This document shows, piece after piece, positions 1 to 11,857 of a DNA stretch of 64,000 bases. The stretch covers positions 118,461 to 182,460 of the forward strand of contig WHUX01000109.1 of NCBI GenBank assembly GCA_015179025.1, given 5' to 3'. How positions within the stretch are numbered: position 1 is the stretch's first letter; every line of letters starts with the position of its first letter. The notes below the pieces were generated by a model. It made no database searches, was not told where the DNA came from, and was given only the letters and a program-made list of their open reading frames with translations. The translations under genes were made by a program, and so were the position numbers. Source of the stretch: Terfezia claveryi. Lineage: Eukaryota; Ascomycota; Pezizomycetes; Pezizales; Pezizaceae.

Positions 1-1205
1 TCGGTAATCTCGCAACTTTCCCCAGTGAACCCTAACAGCGATGCATTTCTATGCTGAGTAGTCTTCTCTTTCTTATACTCCCAAGATGGTGCAATTGATT
101 GAATTGCGCTCGTTGTTGTTCTAATATCTCAGAACCATGTATAATTGTGAATAGAGGGTTATTTGAGATTATCCCGGTGTCCGTGGGCAGGGGTTGGGTC
201 TGTCACAGTACTTCGTCATTCGCGTCTGAATTGTCTCCCTATCGGATTTGGTGCAATAGCAAATGCGTTGCCAGATTTGAGATCCTCGAGCGGACCAGAA
301 ACGCCTTCTTAGACCTAAATCTATGATCCATTAATAATACTTCCCTCCCCTCCTCTGAAGAGATTCCGAGTGCATGGAGAGTAAAGGCTCCGGATGCTCC
401 CCAGAACGACTTTTTTTTAGAGGAGCAACGTTACATGATGCTTACTCCTTTGGCCGTCCATTGACAAAGCTGTTCTGTTTCACTTGATCGATTTATTCCG
501 CCGGTCATTCCCATTGCGATGTACGGTCATAACACTATGATAGAGCAATCTCGTCGTTGGTTGGCCACGCATAAATTACTAAGGAAAGTCCAGAGCACTC
601 AATCCTAACGCTACCATACCCGATCCAATATTCCGGTACAATGCAGTTTCTCCCACTCTTTCGATATACCGGTAAAAACTCAGAAAACCTCAGAAATAAG
701 GACCCTGTCTAACTACTTAGATCTTTTATCCACAAGGAATTAATACTAATTCCGCCTAGACTATGCAAAAGGATGTGGATCTAGCTACAATTAGTATTAG
801 TTCATTGTGTACATAGCTTCTCTGTTTTTGCTGTACTAGCACATATCATCGTCTACAACGCCAACATTCTGAGCATGTGATTTAGGGTGATAACTTCTGA
901 GCACCGTCGTCGCTCATGAGCCCCAATGAGGACGAACTGAATTGCAGCCTGAACCTTGGGGATGTCTGATGACAGGCCTGCAAGCCTATATGGAGAATAA
1001 AACTCATGTTTACCACGTGTAGTGGTACATTGACCAAATGTGAAACCTGGTGTAGGATAAGTGAAAGCAAGAACCAAATCAATCCTAGTCTCCGCCCATA
1101 GCAAGAGGGTACCTGTGTACTGTCATGTACCTTAACGTGCAAGTACAGAAGCGCGTACCGCCATACACTCGGATGGGTACCATAGGGCTTTGTTGCTTGT
1201 TTTAG
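1..1205. other. intergenic, nothing recognised
   Basis: Only short frames without ATG starts, recognisable domains or plausible splice structure occur here. No tRNA-like fold or long repeat was seen. Confidence 0.4.
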
Positions 1206-1256
1206 AATTTTTTTTAATTATTTTATTTAAATACTCAGTACTCCTATTCGGTCCCA
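1206..1256 (-). repeat. LINE-type 3' tail, degraded poly(A)
   Basis: A T-rich run is followed by AAATACTCAGTACTCCTATT and CGGTCCCAGT. The reverse complement matches the terminal segment of the tails at 4.1, 37.7, 41.7, 43.1 and 46.5 kb, in the order 'ctgggac(c)gaatag...gagtattt' then A-tract. This marks a minus-strand retroposed copy, 5'-truncated or too diverged to follow further. Confidence 0.5.
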
Positions 1257-1792
1257 GTTAGTGCTGCGTTGCGGCCAGACCCAAAGACAAGCTTGACCAT
1301 TCAGGAATACATACAAACCAAGGGGGACTCGAAACTCCTCCAAATAAACCCAGGGTATATCGGCATATACACATGCCTTTAAAGTGTACCTCTTGTGAGG
1401 TGTAATTCTTGTAAACAGCTCCCCTCCTATATTCTTTCAACCTACTCCATAACTAGGCGTACCCTAAACAAGAGATAAATGTAGCACAGCTGCCTAAAGA
1501 CAAATAGAACAAGGTCCTAATGCCGTAACGAAAGTCATCAGAAGTAAAGAAAATAATTGTATTCGGAATTATAGAGGAGCAAACAAGACGTTAAATCGAA
1601 ATCTTTGAGTGAACTTCATGGCCGCATGAGGACCCACCATTCCCTCTAATACAGTCCCAATATCCCCCCCCCCTCCCCCCACAAGGAAGACATTCAAGAT
1701 GCGTTTGTGACTCCAGAGCTCGGAGACTTAGGCTCAGTATGTATGTCAAAAACTTTTGACACGCGGTCTAACCACCGTTATTGATATTATTA

Positions 1793-2386
1793 TTAAATAT
1801 TCAACTCGTACAAACACCAAAGACACTCCACCTCATATAAATGCCTCTCAACAACTCGAGGGGTAATCATATCGGGACATTCTGGTGTCCAAGGATCGCC
1901 GCTATCCCTCCCGAGAAAGCGGAGGAGTGAGTATGATTGCTGTTGCCCTGCTAAGATGTGTTGATTCTGAAAGCGGAGGTATTGCGACGTCCAAGGATCC
2001 TCACGACAGATGTTAAGGGACTGAGACATAGAATAGGACAAATCGACAGGCATGTGGATGCGGACGGTAGGAGACCATCTGTGTAGCGTTTCAATGATAG
2101 GATGTTTGGTGTTAGGGAGAGGCTTGAGATACTGCTCAACTGCATGACGGGCAGGATTCTTCGTGGTGTGGGGCTGACTTGGGACGTTTGTTGGAAGAAC
2201 TGATCCAAAGATAACCGAATGATAATGGTCATTAATAGCTGTGTGATTGTGGTTGATATTACATCCTTTGTCGATTGCTACATTCAAGATATTCTCCCGG
2301 CGGAGTTTGGAATGAAATAGGAGTTCGGTATCAGTTGTACGGGTTTCCTTCATGGAGCTCGAACTCATGTGGGGTTGGAGCCGCAT
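1793..2386 (-). CDS. hypothetical protein, 197 aa
   Basis: This is the longest open frame in the first 9 kb. The ATG chosen is the first in-frame ATG at 2386; the frame stays open five codons further upstream without another ATG. The product is rich in His, Ser, Arg and Pro in its first half. It has a tryptophan-containing C-terminal third, including two DPWT motifs about 40 residues apart. No signal peptide, membrane segment or known domain is recognisable. There is no neighbouring gene to suggest a role. It could be a real lineage-specific protein, an old transposon fragment or a chance frame. The frames on the other strand look worse. Confidence 0.3.
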   Translation of the reverse strand: MRLQPHMSSSSMKETRTTDTELLFHSKLRRENILNVAIDKGCNINHNHTAINDHYHSVIFGSVLPTNVPSQPHTTKNPARHAVEQYLKPLPNTKHPIIETLHRWSPTVRIHMPVDLSYSMSQSLNICREDPWTSQYLRFQNQHILAGQQQSYSLLRFLGRDSGDPWTPECPDMITPRVVERHLYEVECLWCLYELNI

Positions 2387-4069
2387 CCTGGATTTTTGCA
2401 AGCTTGATCAACTGTCGACCGTTTCGTACTTCACAAGCACCGGAGGAGCAATCAAATGGATTTGGAGACGTCTAAAGGGAATGTACAAGGTGGACAGTCT
2501 TGTGCTGATTGGTCGTATGTCGTACGGCAGATTCAAAGACTCAAATACAAAGCATTATACAACAAGAAGCATCCTAAGTGCTAGAGAGTCAGCTGGGACA
2601 CTCGAGATAACAGATTGGGCTTATTCAACTATATATATATTGCTAGCCGCCTCTAAATCGTGCACGCTAGAGGAGGGACACTTTGATAAGCTGCGAAAGG
2701 ACTGCACTTACATAGATCATCCACCGTACACGAAGAGGTACATGGAAGGTCTGACGGTGTAAGGAGAGAAAACTCGGCTGGGCAAGTGCAGAATCTAAGA
2801 TCCAAATACGAGGATACAATGACCGCTCAGTCTTCGACCTACGCACACCATACACGTAAAACTTCGCAAGTAAGTAGCTGGAAGCATATCATATGCTTCT
2901 AAGATATATTATTTGCAGCTGTCTAATGGATCCATGAAAAGAATGTAAATTATCAAGGGCAGTTCAGTTAGGCTGTACTTAGCATATTACGATACTCAGT
3001 TTGCTTTCCGATGTTAACAACCCTGACCGGGTATAGCATATGTATTGAACCTACTGGATCTTAGACCGGGTAATTTCTTGGATTTGTCGTTGGCTAACAA
3101 ACCACATCGTTACCAGAGACCATGAGTTCAGTGATCTGGTTCGCCATCCACGTGTATATAACGATCTCGGGACCATGCCTTCTAACTTGGTTGGCATCCT
3201 TGGCTGGAGGCCTGGAGAGGAGGAGTTGATTGAGTCAAAATACTATGACGTCCGAGCCCAGTTTCTAAGTGCGGTATGAACCAAAGTCCTATGTATATCG
3301 GCTAACGCGGTTATCACGGGTAACCGGCTCTTCCCTGTCGCGTATGTAACTTAAGCAAGTAACTCCTTGAGGTACGGATCTACTTAATTCCAATAGCACT
3401 CGACCCCATACGTACCGGTACCTGAAGTTTGGGGGGTTCCCTTAGTCCGTGGGGTACTAGTTAAAAGTAGCAAGCTGGATCCAGCTGCACGACTTTTCAA
3501 CACGGCATAACCTGCAGACTGCGCAGTTGGTCTAGGCTGCATTCGAGAAACCACATTCGTCAATTCTATTGCACATGTACATTATCCAAAAAGCAACTTT
3601 TTGGGAATGGGTGCCGCTGTTTTCATTGCAACCCTCCACCCCCACTAAGTATGGGGGTGCTTGAAGCGGGAATTTGGAATTTGAATTCTGAACTGCAAAT
3701 TCCAAACATTTTTCGCATTTTCTCTTCGTAACCCATCCCATCCTCACTGGGAGACTCTGTTCTACATCTAGAAAGACAGTAGGCATCCACACCAGTATTC
3801 GCTTATAATGCAGCATTATGCTATAGTTGCGGATTTACAAACTGCAGCTCGCTAAAGCATATAGAAACTCCTTACTAAGCCTGAAATCTCATGTCTTTTC
3901 CAATATTTATTTTCAACATACTTGAGCCCGGATTTTCTAGTAACGACTGAGCTCCCGCAAATACCATCTTGCAGGTAAGAGTAAGGCAAGTACATCGCAA
4001 ATCGTAGTGTGGGTTATACTAATTTATGTTCTGATGTTACTGTAGCAACATAGCCACTGCGAGCCTATT
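2387..4069. other. intergenic, nothing recognised
   Basis: Frames on both strands are short and lack domain signatures. The plus-strand frame ending near 2762 has no recognisable motif and overlaps the minus-strand hypothetical gene. Confidence 0.35.
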
Positions 4070-4230
4070 TTTTTTTTTTATTTTTTTTTTAAATACTCAT
4101 TACTTCTATTCGGTCGAAGCCCGGGTATATTCAGGACAAGGCAAGTTAATCTGCCAGGTTCGGGGAGCAAAAGCAAAACAGAGGAAACAAACTCAAGTGA
4201 ATCAGAGGTTCCATGCTGTCATTAACCGGC
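4070..4230 (-). repeat. LINE-type 3' tail with poly(A)
   Basis: Two T-runs (4070-4092) precede AAATACTCATTACTTCTATT, then a CCCGGGT core, 'caggacaaggcaagttaatctg', and at about 4212 CCATGCTGTCATTAACCG. The same blocks in the same order occur at 43,118-43,415, where they follow a LINE C-terminal coding fragment. So this is the 3' end of the same LINE family on the minus strand, with an internal deletion relative to that copy. Confidence 0.7.
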
Positions 4231-6525
4231 TTGTAGCTCTGCAATATCCTCTCCCTGATCCCCGGAGGAGAGAGATAAACTTACCTGAACGTAGCCCTTT
4301 TCCCCGATGATTCTGGTGCAGAGTGACCAGTGTTATAGTACTTTCATACCTATTGTAGATGGCATGTGCCTTTTGCACATTAGGCCTCTTCGCTAAACTC
4401 TGGCTCACCTCATGGTGGACTTTGCTACTTATACCCCATGCTGGCGAGTTGCTGTCTCTGCCCTTGCTTATCTTGACCCAAATACAGCCATTCGACAGTC
4501 TGGGGCCCCCAACAGGACTTCAAAATAAGCCGTAACAGTTAACTACCAGAAAAAATAACTCCCCTATTCCTCTCTTCAGTTGCAGGTTAACCCTCATCGA
4601 ACCGACTAGGTGTCAGGGGGGCAGTTTTCCCAGTTTTCTTCCGAGGACACTGCGAGCCCAAATCTGCCACCACTACTGGCCGAACCCGATTTTGGAGGTA
4701 TTTCCTGGAATATTGGCTCCTTTTTATAGTCAATGTATGCATTCCCATCCTCCCACCAATGCTTTTTTGGGTGGCCCCCCAATCAGTCTTGGTAGGCTTT
4801 CGTAAAGCTTTCCTTGGGTTTGCACCTGACTCAAAAGTTGTTCTAGCGGATTAGTGACAAATTGATTAATTAGCTACCGTTGTTCCGTGGAGGTACTGAG
4901 CCTGTTAAAGGCAAGGGAACGGGGCCGTCTCATAGCCTTAGGCTCCATAGCCGTACAGACTTCAAAAAAAAAAAAAGATTAATTAGCTACTCAATAGGGT
5001 TGCCCTTAAATAAATATCTATGTACGTGTCCGCAGGAGGTCCGTAAGTAACTAGGTCAACGTCCATTGTTCCAGTCCCATATTTATAAGGAATACACTTT
5101 ATCATTGACTTGATCACGGAGGCTTTATGGCAAAGCAAACAAAGTCGGAAATCTGGTGTGCCTAATGAGGTGTCTGCATTGAGAATTGTCCTTTGTAGAC
5201 TCCATATTTTCCTTTATTTTGTATTATAGCATTGCAGGCGCAAACAATCCTGGGTCTAAAAGTCCAGCACACTTTCCGAATGCAAAGAAGCAGGTTTAGC
5301 TAAAAGTGATATTCCCCGCTACTTAGGGTGACGGCACGCCCTTTTCTCGATCTATAGATGCGAACGAACCATACCTATCATGAGCGAAGTGTGAAGTTCA
5401 AGTAATACAATTTATTAGAAGTTATTTACATATATATCTACCCTTGGCGGTGAGTGTAAGCACATGTATTTACAAGTGCCTCGATGTCTTCTGCTTCAGG
5501 CCGTTGTCGGGTTATTAGGTCTTAAACATTGGCCCAGGTGGTGTACCGAATTCTGCCCCCGGATCCTGCACAAAGCCTTATGGACCTGGAGGGATTTACT
5601 GCCTCGACACCCTAGATTACTTTATCCCTTCCTGACATATTGATTGAGTACTTAAATTGCTCTCATTGTCTTACGGTTGTAAAATAAATCTGAAAAATCT
5701 CCACGTTTATGTCAGGCTCCAGGTTCAACTCCCTGGGTCCTCTTTTTTTTTTATTCCTTTGCTACTGTTGGGCAAGGTAATACCCTGTATTATCGGGTAA
5801 AGTCCGGTGCTGTAAAGAATATGCCACCATACAACTTGCGTTAATTTCTGCCCAGAGTGAAGTAAATGTCAACAAATACCCGATCAAGCTTAGGAACTTG
5901 CATGCTCTCGTCGCTTGTTGACAGGTCGGCACTCACAGGCCGGAGAAAGGTTTGTGGGAACAAACAATACACCTAAACTGTTTCCCTTAACCTGTCAGCA
6001 AAGAGCAGCAAGAACTGTAACATCAGGTTTTCCTACAACAACATTCTCAGCAGGATCTCCACACATCATTCCCCGCATGCGCTACTCATACGGATTATTC
6101 TTCCGAGCCCGCCACACCACTCGCTTCCCTTCTACTTGCAAGACCAACAGCCTTCAGATCTACACTTCACCGCCTCCTTCGGCATATCACCAACCTCTGC
6201 AGCCTTTCCATGTACTTTAACAGCCCCGGTAAGTAAACAATCCATCCAGAGCTCTCATTTTCTATTCACACAAAAAACCACCCTCTGCCGTTATTAAAGG
6301 TAAGAAGATCCCCTGAACGTAAGTAAATTGGGACACCTAACCTCGCACGCGCAAGAAGCGAACCCAATACCCAGCCCAAAATGTGACTGTACTACATAAA
6401 GTAGGCGAGGTCGAACCCTCGACATGGAGCTGGCTGGACTCGGTGCCCATGAACTAAAAAGGGGTGCTCCTAGGCCAAAAAGAAGAAGCACCTGCAACAC
6501 CAGGGATTCTCACACTGCAGCAATT
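4231..6525. other. intergenic, nothing recognised
   Basis: The motif GATTAATTAGCTAC occurs twice (about 4865 and 4977), the second just after an A-run. A weak hairpin followed by T10 near 5720 looked tRNA-like but fails (see rejected list). An ATG-led frame at 6079-6220 has no domain. Confidence 0.35.
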
Positions 6526-7740
6526 TGGCACTAAACCTGCTAGCGTAGTCACTACCTCTTATGATCTACTGTAGTGCTGACCAGATGATCTTGTTCTGTA
6601 GTTGATTGGTACTAAACCTGCTAGCGTAGTCACTACCTTTTATGATCTAGTACTGACGAGGTGATCTAGACTCACCAGTCCAGTTCCACTTGGATGATCT
6701 CAAATAGCAATAAACCTATCAGTACAGTGATTCATGTTGGAAATATCTAGCGTCCTTACATGTTCCAACAATAATACCGCAATATTATTGGTTTTAATTT
6801 CAATGTGGCACAGAATAATGCCATATTTCTATGTGACATATCTCCTAGAAATACTGGGACATTACCGATGTGGGGCCTGCGTAAGTGTAGCCCACCTCAA
6901 AACCAACACATCACTGTTGGCCTTGTAAAACTAGCTGGAAGTGTTCGTGATGAGTGAGATTATTCATTATCATATTAGACTACGAGAGGAAGTGGCTAAC
7001 CCAATATGTTTAGGTTGTCATTTGAACTAAATCAGAACAGGTATTGACTACAGTAACAGGTTTCTGTGAGCGATCAGTCTAGGTAGGTAAGCGGAGTGAT
7101 CACCATTTTGTCCTAGCGGTTACACACTCTCTAACAGTCGCCAATCATGCCACCAGATTAGTTAGGGAAACTGGCATAGTTACTACCTGTTATGATCTAG
7201 TGGCTACCATGTAGTAATAAGAAATCTTCTTTGCCGTAGGCTTTAGTGTTAGTGCTGCACCATTCCAATATAAGCATTTTAGTTCTTAGGTTATATGACA
7301 ATTACCAGATCTGTGTAAGTGTAGCCCACCGAAAAGAGCACAGCCTTGCGCATGCATCAGGTGTTTATACTGAGCGAGATTATTATGGTATCGTAGCTCA
7401 TGTCCACTATGCCATAGGCAGAAAGTGCATATCATAAGCCTATCAGTTAGTTACTTCACATTGGAAATATCAAGTAGCACTGTTCAGATGCTGGTGCTAT
7501 CTACACCTCCAACACTAAGCTCACCGTACATGTTGTAAGTTTCTGCAGCAAACATTTCTATGACATATTTACTAGGATTACTCGAATGCTTATCTTATCT
7601 AGTATAGTAATACTATATACTATTCCGCGCAATGATATGCAGTTCTATAGTAGATGACACATCTACTAGGATTACTTGGACATTACTGAGCCGAAAGAAG
7701 TGGATTTAACTGCTCTGATAGGTTAGCATGCTCTTTTGAT
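6526..7740. repeat. degenerate direct-repeat block
   Basis: The phrase ACTAAACCTGCTAGCGTAGT with a following 'cactacct..tatgatct' occurs at about 6530 and 6611, with a diverged version near 7170. GTAAGTGTAGCCCACC occurs at about 6881 and 7315. TTGGAAATATC recurs near 6736 and 7463. Forms of 'ctaggattactnggacatt' recur near 6845, 7570 and 7668. The same order of motifs recurs, so this appears to be an old tandem duplication of a roughly 430-830 bp unit. No coding capacity was seen. Confidence 0.55.
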
Positions 7741-8825
7741 TATGCTCATAGGTTAAACTGTGATTAGTGTAGAGTAGATAGGTAACCCATTTGGGAATTC
7801 TCTTCAGAACGAGATTGGTAGCAAGTCATATACTTACTCCGCCAGGCCTGCTATGAACTCCGGGTTAGCCCACAGGAAGGTATATAGGACTCTATGGTTC
7901 CCCCATATCAAATATTAAAGCAAAATGTTGACAACCAACACTCTCATCCATTGGTGAACAACCAGATACCATCAGAATCTAAACTGATTTTAAACTGCCC
8001 CTTGGTTTTGGTCCAATGATTCGTTCTCAATGATAAAATTTTTCAATTAGAAATACTCCCCAAATAGCCTACTTTTTCAATTGGCATTCTCATTTCTATG
8101 GGATGGGCCCGTCATTGCCCTCCCTTACGCTCCTACGCCTGTTCTCCTCTGCCTCTTCTTGATTCTACTTTGGATCCTCAAAAATACATTCAGTTGAGAC
8201 AGCTACCGAGAGCAGCATTCCGACATCTCCACCAAAGCCCAAACTAGCGATAGCAAAATTTTCTTTGGAGGATAACTGGTGAAACGATTCCACCATGGTC
8301 CCCCTCGCATCAGCAAAAATAAATACGCACCACCAAGCGTCCGGACGCGAGTTTGCTTCCTGTGCGTCCTGTGCGTCTCGACGCCGGCTGGGCTACAACA
8401 CAATCCGGACGCCATTTGGGCAACAAAAGCCGTCCGGACGCTGGTTGACATAAGCTGAACGTCTGGATGTTAGAGTTTGTTCCCTTCGCATCATCAACTC
8501 AATTGACGTTGTTAACGCTATAGGTTCTACGTCTGGCGTTGCTTAACCATGGTCCAAAAACGTTTTTCCTACTATTCATAGCCGCTAATAGCTTGCACCT
8601 GCTACGTTCTAACACCAGCCAGCTACGGGACGTCAACTTCTGTTAGGGGGGTCGGATATAGTGGGAACAGGGATTTCTTGCTTGTTAGTATGCGCTTTCG
8701 TGCGCTTAATGTTTTTGAGCAGTTGGCTCCTGCCTGAGGCATGGGATGACGTCCTCGGCTGGGTATGTGTTCGGTAACGTCAGAATGACGTTCAATATTG
8801 TTTTAGTTAGCAGGAGGTTAGGGTA
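7741..8825. other. intergenic with TCCGGACGC-type motifs
   Basis: Between about 8335 and 8545 the motif TCCGGACGC, or close variants (TCTGGATG, TCTGGCGT), occurs six or so times. No gene or clear terminal repeats were found around it. Confidence 0.35.
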
Positions 8826-9051
8826 CAGTTAGGTGGCAATGAATTTGGTACCCCGCATAACAGGGGGCGAGTATACAGCATGCTTTAAACCTATAATATA
8901 TATACTAAAGATGAGGACTCTGATATAAGGGAGGTACCCATAACAGAGGGTGAGTATACAGCACGCTTTAAACCTATAATATGTGTGCTAAATGTATGCT
9001 AATGCAGGACTCTAATGCAAGGGGGGTACCAAATTCATTGCTATCTAACTG
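8826..9051. mobile_element. 226-bp MITE derived from the Tc1 element
   Basis: The ends are inverted repeats of about 29 bp (starting CAGTTAGGTGGCAATGAATT) flanked by TA on both sides, at 8824-8825 and 9052-9053. The termini match the TIRs of the Tc1 element at 25,310-35,915 with few changes. The internal 'cataatataggttta'-type blocks match that element's subterminal repeats. There is no coding sequence. It is best read as an internally deleted derivative that the Tc1 transposase could mobilise. Confidence 0.85.
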
Positions 9052-9428
9052 TATAAGGGGGGGGGGAATACTCGCAAGCACGAAAAAAGCACAGAGAGAG
9101 GGTAACAGAGAGAGGAAAACAGAGAGAGGGTTATGGACAGCATGCACGGCATGAAGATATATGTCGTTCATTTTGGAGTTTTCTATAGATGCGTGCGGGG
9201 ATAGCAGCGACTTCTTGCGCTCTTTTGAGGTCTCCTTTTTTCCTGCCATTATTCTCCCTGCTTTACTCATTATGGCTCTCGATATACGGTCACACAGTGT
9301 ATGTTCTCTCCGCTAGGACGAGAAGTACCTCTATAACGTCGAGTAAAACACTAGTATCCCCACCATGCGCGTGGCGAGTTAAACAACTGGACAGGGATTA
9401 TAGCCAATAATGCACACAACCCCAATTA

Positions 9429-9638
9429 ATGTTTGTATACCACATCGCCTTTGTACACAATATCACGTTTACCTCTGTGAACGCTTGTCCCAACATGCCA
9501 CCTAAAAGACAAGGTCCGATCTCAGAAAGCGCCGGCTCTGATGATTCCGACAGTACAGAATCTAATACAGAGCCTGAGGCCTTCCAAGTTCTATCTCATA
9601 TTCAGTTAGGTGAAGAGATTGTTGGAAAGCATGGCTAG
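9429..9638 (+). CDS. small hypothetical protein, 69 aa
   Basis: ATG-led frame with a second ATG at residue 23 (9495). From there the product begins MPPKRQG and is very rich in Ser, Asp and Glu (SDDSDSTESNTEPEAF), ending EEIVGKHG. The acidic, disordered composition is protein-like but no domain is recognised. It might be the first exon of a gene whose remainder is lost. It lies 520 bp upstream of the SAM/nuclease pseudogene on the same strand. Confidence 0.25.
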   Translation: MFVYHIAFVHNITFTSVNACPNMPPKRQGPISESAGSDDSDSTESNTEPEAFQVLSHIQLGEEIVGKHG

Positions 9639-10077
9639 TACAGTTGTATCTGGGTTGTATCTATAAGGATGTTGGAGGTGATTGTATTTACAACTTTGCA
9701 ACTAAAACATTCGGGTACACCAGGCTGAACAAGTACCTATATAAGGATGATTAAGAAAGTAGTCATGAATAAGACGCGGAGAGAGCTTTTGGCAAAACCG
9801 CCCCTCCGTAAATAAGACTGCAGCCTTGTCCGCGAGATTTTGCGGTATTCAGGCTGACGAAGCACCTACTATTCTTATTATGATTATTGCCACAAGCTCA
9901 ACCGTTTTTTCACCGAATACCTCTAACTAGTGTGTGGTGTGCTCCCTTGGACAGGCTTTGTACAAGTTGGGTCTATTTGTTTGAAGAGCTCTAGTCCCAG
10001 CCACCACCAAGTCCGATAATTTTCTTTGTCGTTTCCTTTCAATATATGTTATTTATCTATGTGCTGCCTAGGAGGAC

Positions 10078-10084
10078 TATATAA
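10078..10084 (+). promoter_or_regulatory. TATA-like box
   Basis: TATATAA lies 76 bp upstream of the ATG at 10,160 in otherwise less AT-rich sequence. Position suits a promoter for the SAM/nuclease gene; function is inferred. Confidence 0.35.
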
Positions 10085-10159
10085 GATGTAGCTTAACCAG
10101 ATGGTAAAATAGCATGATAAACCCCATTACTCTCTAATCAAAACACCACAACCCTCAGG

Positions 10160-11355
10160 ATGCCCGGTGAGGAGGAGAATAAGAGCACCCCCGCCACCTC
10201 CTACTCTCCAAATGCGGATTTAATTCTCGGCAGCCTCGAAAAAGTACCCGCGAAGTGTAATCAAGCATATGTAGTCTCATTTCTCCAACACAACCGAGAC
10301 AGTTGCGATCTTTCCTATGAACATATTGAGATTATCAAGAACGAAATCGCTGGGAGTACTTTTTTGAAACTCACTGCAGAAAAGTTTATCAGAGCTCCTT
10401 TCGCGTTGTCATATGGAGTGACTGATCAAATTGAGGACCTGATTAGGTTGCTTGACCCCCCTCGTAAGTTTCCTCTTGTCACAATAGTGAGTTTGGCAGT
10501 TGTTATGTGCATCTGCACCTTCACATACCGGGGAAATATAGAGACAACCATCGTTAACCAGCCCCAGGCGGACTATTCGGAAGCAATTTTCCAGAAGGCA
10601 GCTTTTAAGTTATTTGAATTCCTCGAAATCATAGAGGCTTCGGATCTCATGATCGAAGTAGAGGACAATGAATAAGCTGTGGAGGCTTGACAAAAGCACA
10701 TTTGAACTTGAAGCAGGAACTGGAGCTATCAAAATCCTGGTGTCAACCAACCACAAACCATTTTTGAGCTGGACATTTCAGGACCTAGTGGCTCACTTTG
10801 GCATAAGAGCTAATACTCACTTGGAGTTGCCTACATTCCAGCTCCCGAAGGCATTATTGAATCATGATGAAGCCCAAGAATTAATTGGCTATACGACCAC
10901 GGAGATCGAAAAAGCGCTAGCAATGTGTCCAAATTTGGCAGAAACCACACGATTGTTGGCTGCCTATGAAATTCTGAAACAGGTAATATTTCTCCATGGT
11001 GGGAAGTTGCATCTCTTACGTAGGGGAGAACTTAGTGGGAAATTAGGGAATGGTCCTTATGATTATGTGATTGATGATGGGGAGCACTCTGGTCATTGTT
11101 GTTATGGCCAAGGGAGAGGACCTTGAGAAGGGTATCGCCCATTGCGGAATGCAATCACTTACGGCAATCGAATCTAATAAAAAGCGCAAAAGGCAAGATG
11201 ATCAGAACCCCCCAGAGCATCTTTTTGAAATTGTAACCACCGGAGATACGTGGGTGATTTTGCGGATGGAAGAGTCTGGTATTTTTATACATACTGGGCA
11301 TCATATTATCACGCATGGGGTTAAGAAAAAAATACCGAAACGAGTTAAAGGATAA
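10160..11355 (+). pseudogene. SAM-like plus PD-(D/E)XK-like protein, frame-broken
   Basis: The ATG at 10,160 opens a frame whose residues about 35-100 resemble the SAM-like region of fungal multidomain proteins (FLQHNRDSCDL, EIIKNEIAGSTFLKLT). A GTAAGT at 10,464 looks like a donor, but no acceptor keeps the frame. Coding character continues to 10,674 and is replaced by an overlapping frame at 10,668 (KLWRLDKSTFELEAG) running to about 11,085. Translation must then shift again: DYVIDDGE in one frame is followed in the next by VVMAKGEDLEKG, KKRKRQDD and EIVTTGDTWVILR, ending at 11,355. The D...xxK region with a trailing VTTGxxW resembles a restriction-endonuclease-like fold. The expected acidic residue two before K is Met. 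At least two single-base shifts and the altered site suggest a dead gene. Confidence 0.6.
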
Positions 11356-11857
11356 TATCAGGTGCCTTTTTGGGTATTTTCTTTCGATGTTGCCTGAGGT
11401 CGTCACACGAAGAGACCGAGGCGTATGCGACGGCCGAAACAGTAGATCCTGGAATAAGGATTAGGTAAGTGATGGCAGGGCCGATGCTCTGTTGGTTTTC
11501 TTTTTCTTCTTTTTTGTGCTTTTCCTTTGTAGTCTTTTTTTGCTCCCAATATTGCAATGCTGTTTTCTCATGATCGCGCACCGGAGGTTGACGGAGCAAC
11601 ATGTAGTCTGGTTGACATACCTGTTTGGGCTAGTAGGTTAGCAACCTACATTTGAAAACCCAACCGGGAGCGGGAGTGCGTAACGCACTTGAGGGCTTAA
11701 AAAACCCGAAGCGGCAGTCAGTGAATATAAATATTCTGTTGGGATCGCCAGAATGGTAGAGGTGTCACTCGCGCTTACGTTCGAGTTATACGGTAAGTGG
11801 TGCTTGGCAGCTCAAGTCCTTCTGGAGCGCCGAAATGAACTAGGCTAAGGAAGGGCG
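11356..11857. other. spacer with a 31-aa open frame
   Basis: A pyrimidine/purine-skewed stretch (11,490-11,545) follows the pseudogene. An ATG at 11,753 opens 31 codons to TAA at 11,848 (TFELYGKWCLAAQVLLERR), which reads like protein and may be an exon fragment. A GTAAGT lies within it. No family was recognised. Confidence 0.25.

Noticed and set aside
5700..5755. Possible tRNA 3' half: GGTTCAACTCC and a T10 terminator
   Set aside because: The T-arm does not pair correctly, and no matching acceptor strand or anticodon arm lies upstream.
5915..6220. 101-codon frame followed by a GTAAGT at 6,229
   Set aside because: No ATG for most of its length, the frame stops before the donor, and no partner exon was found.
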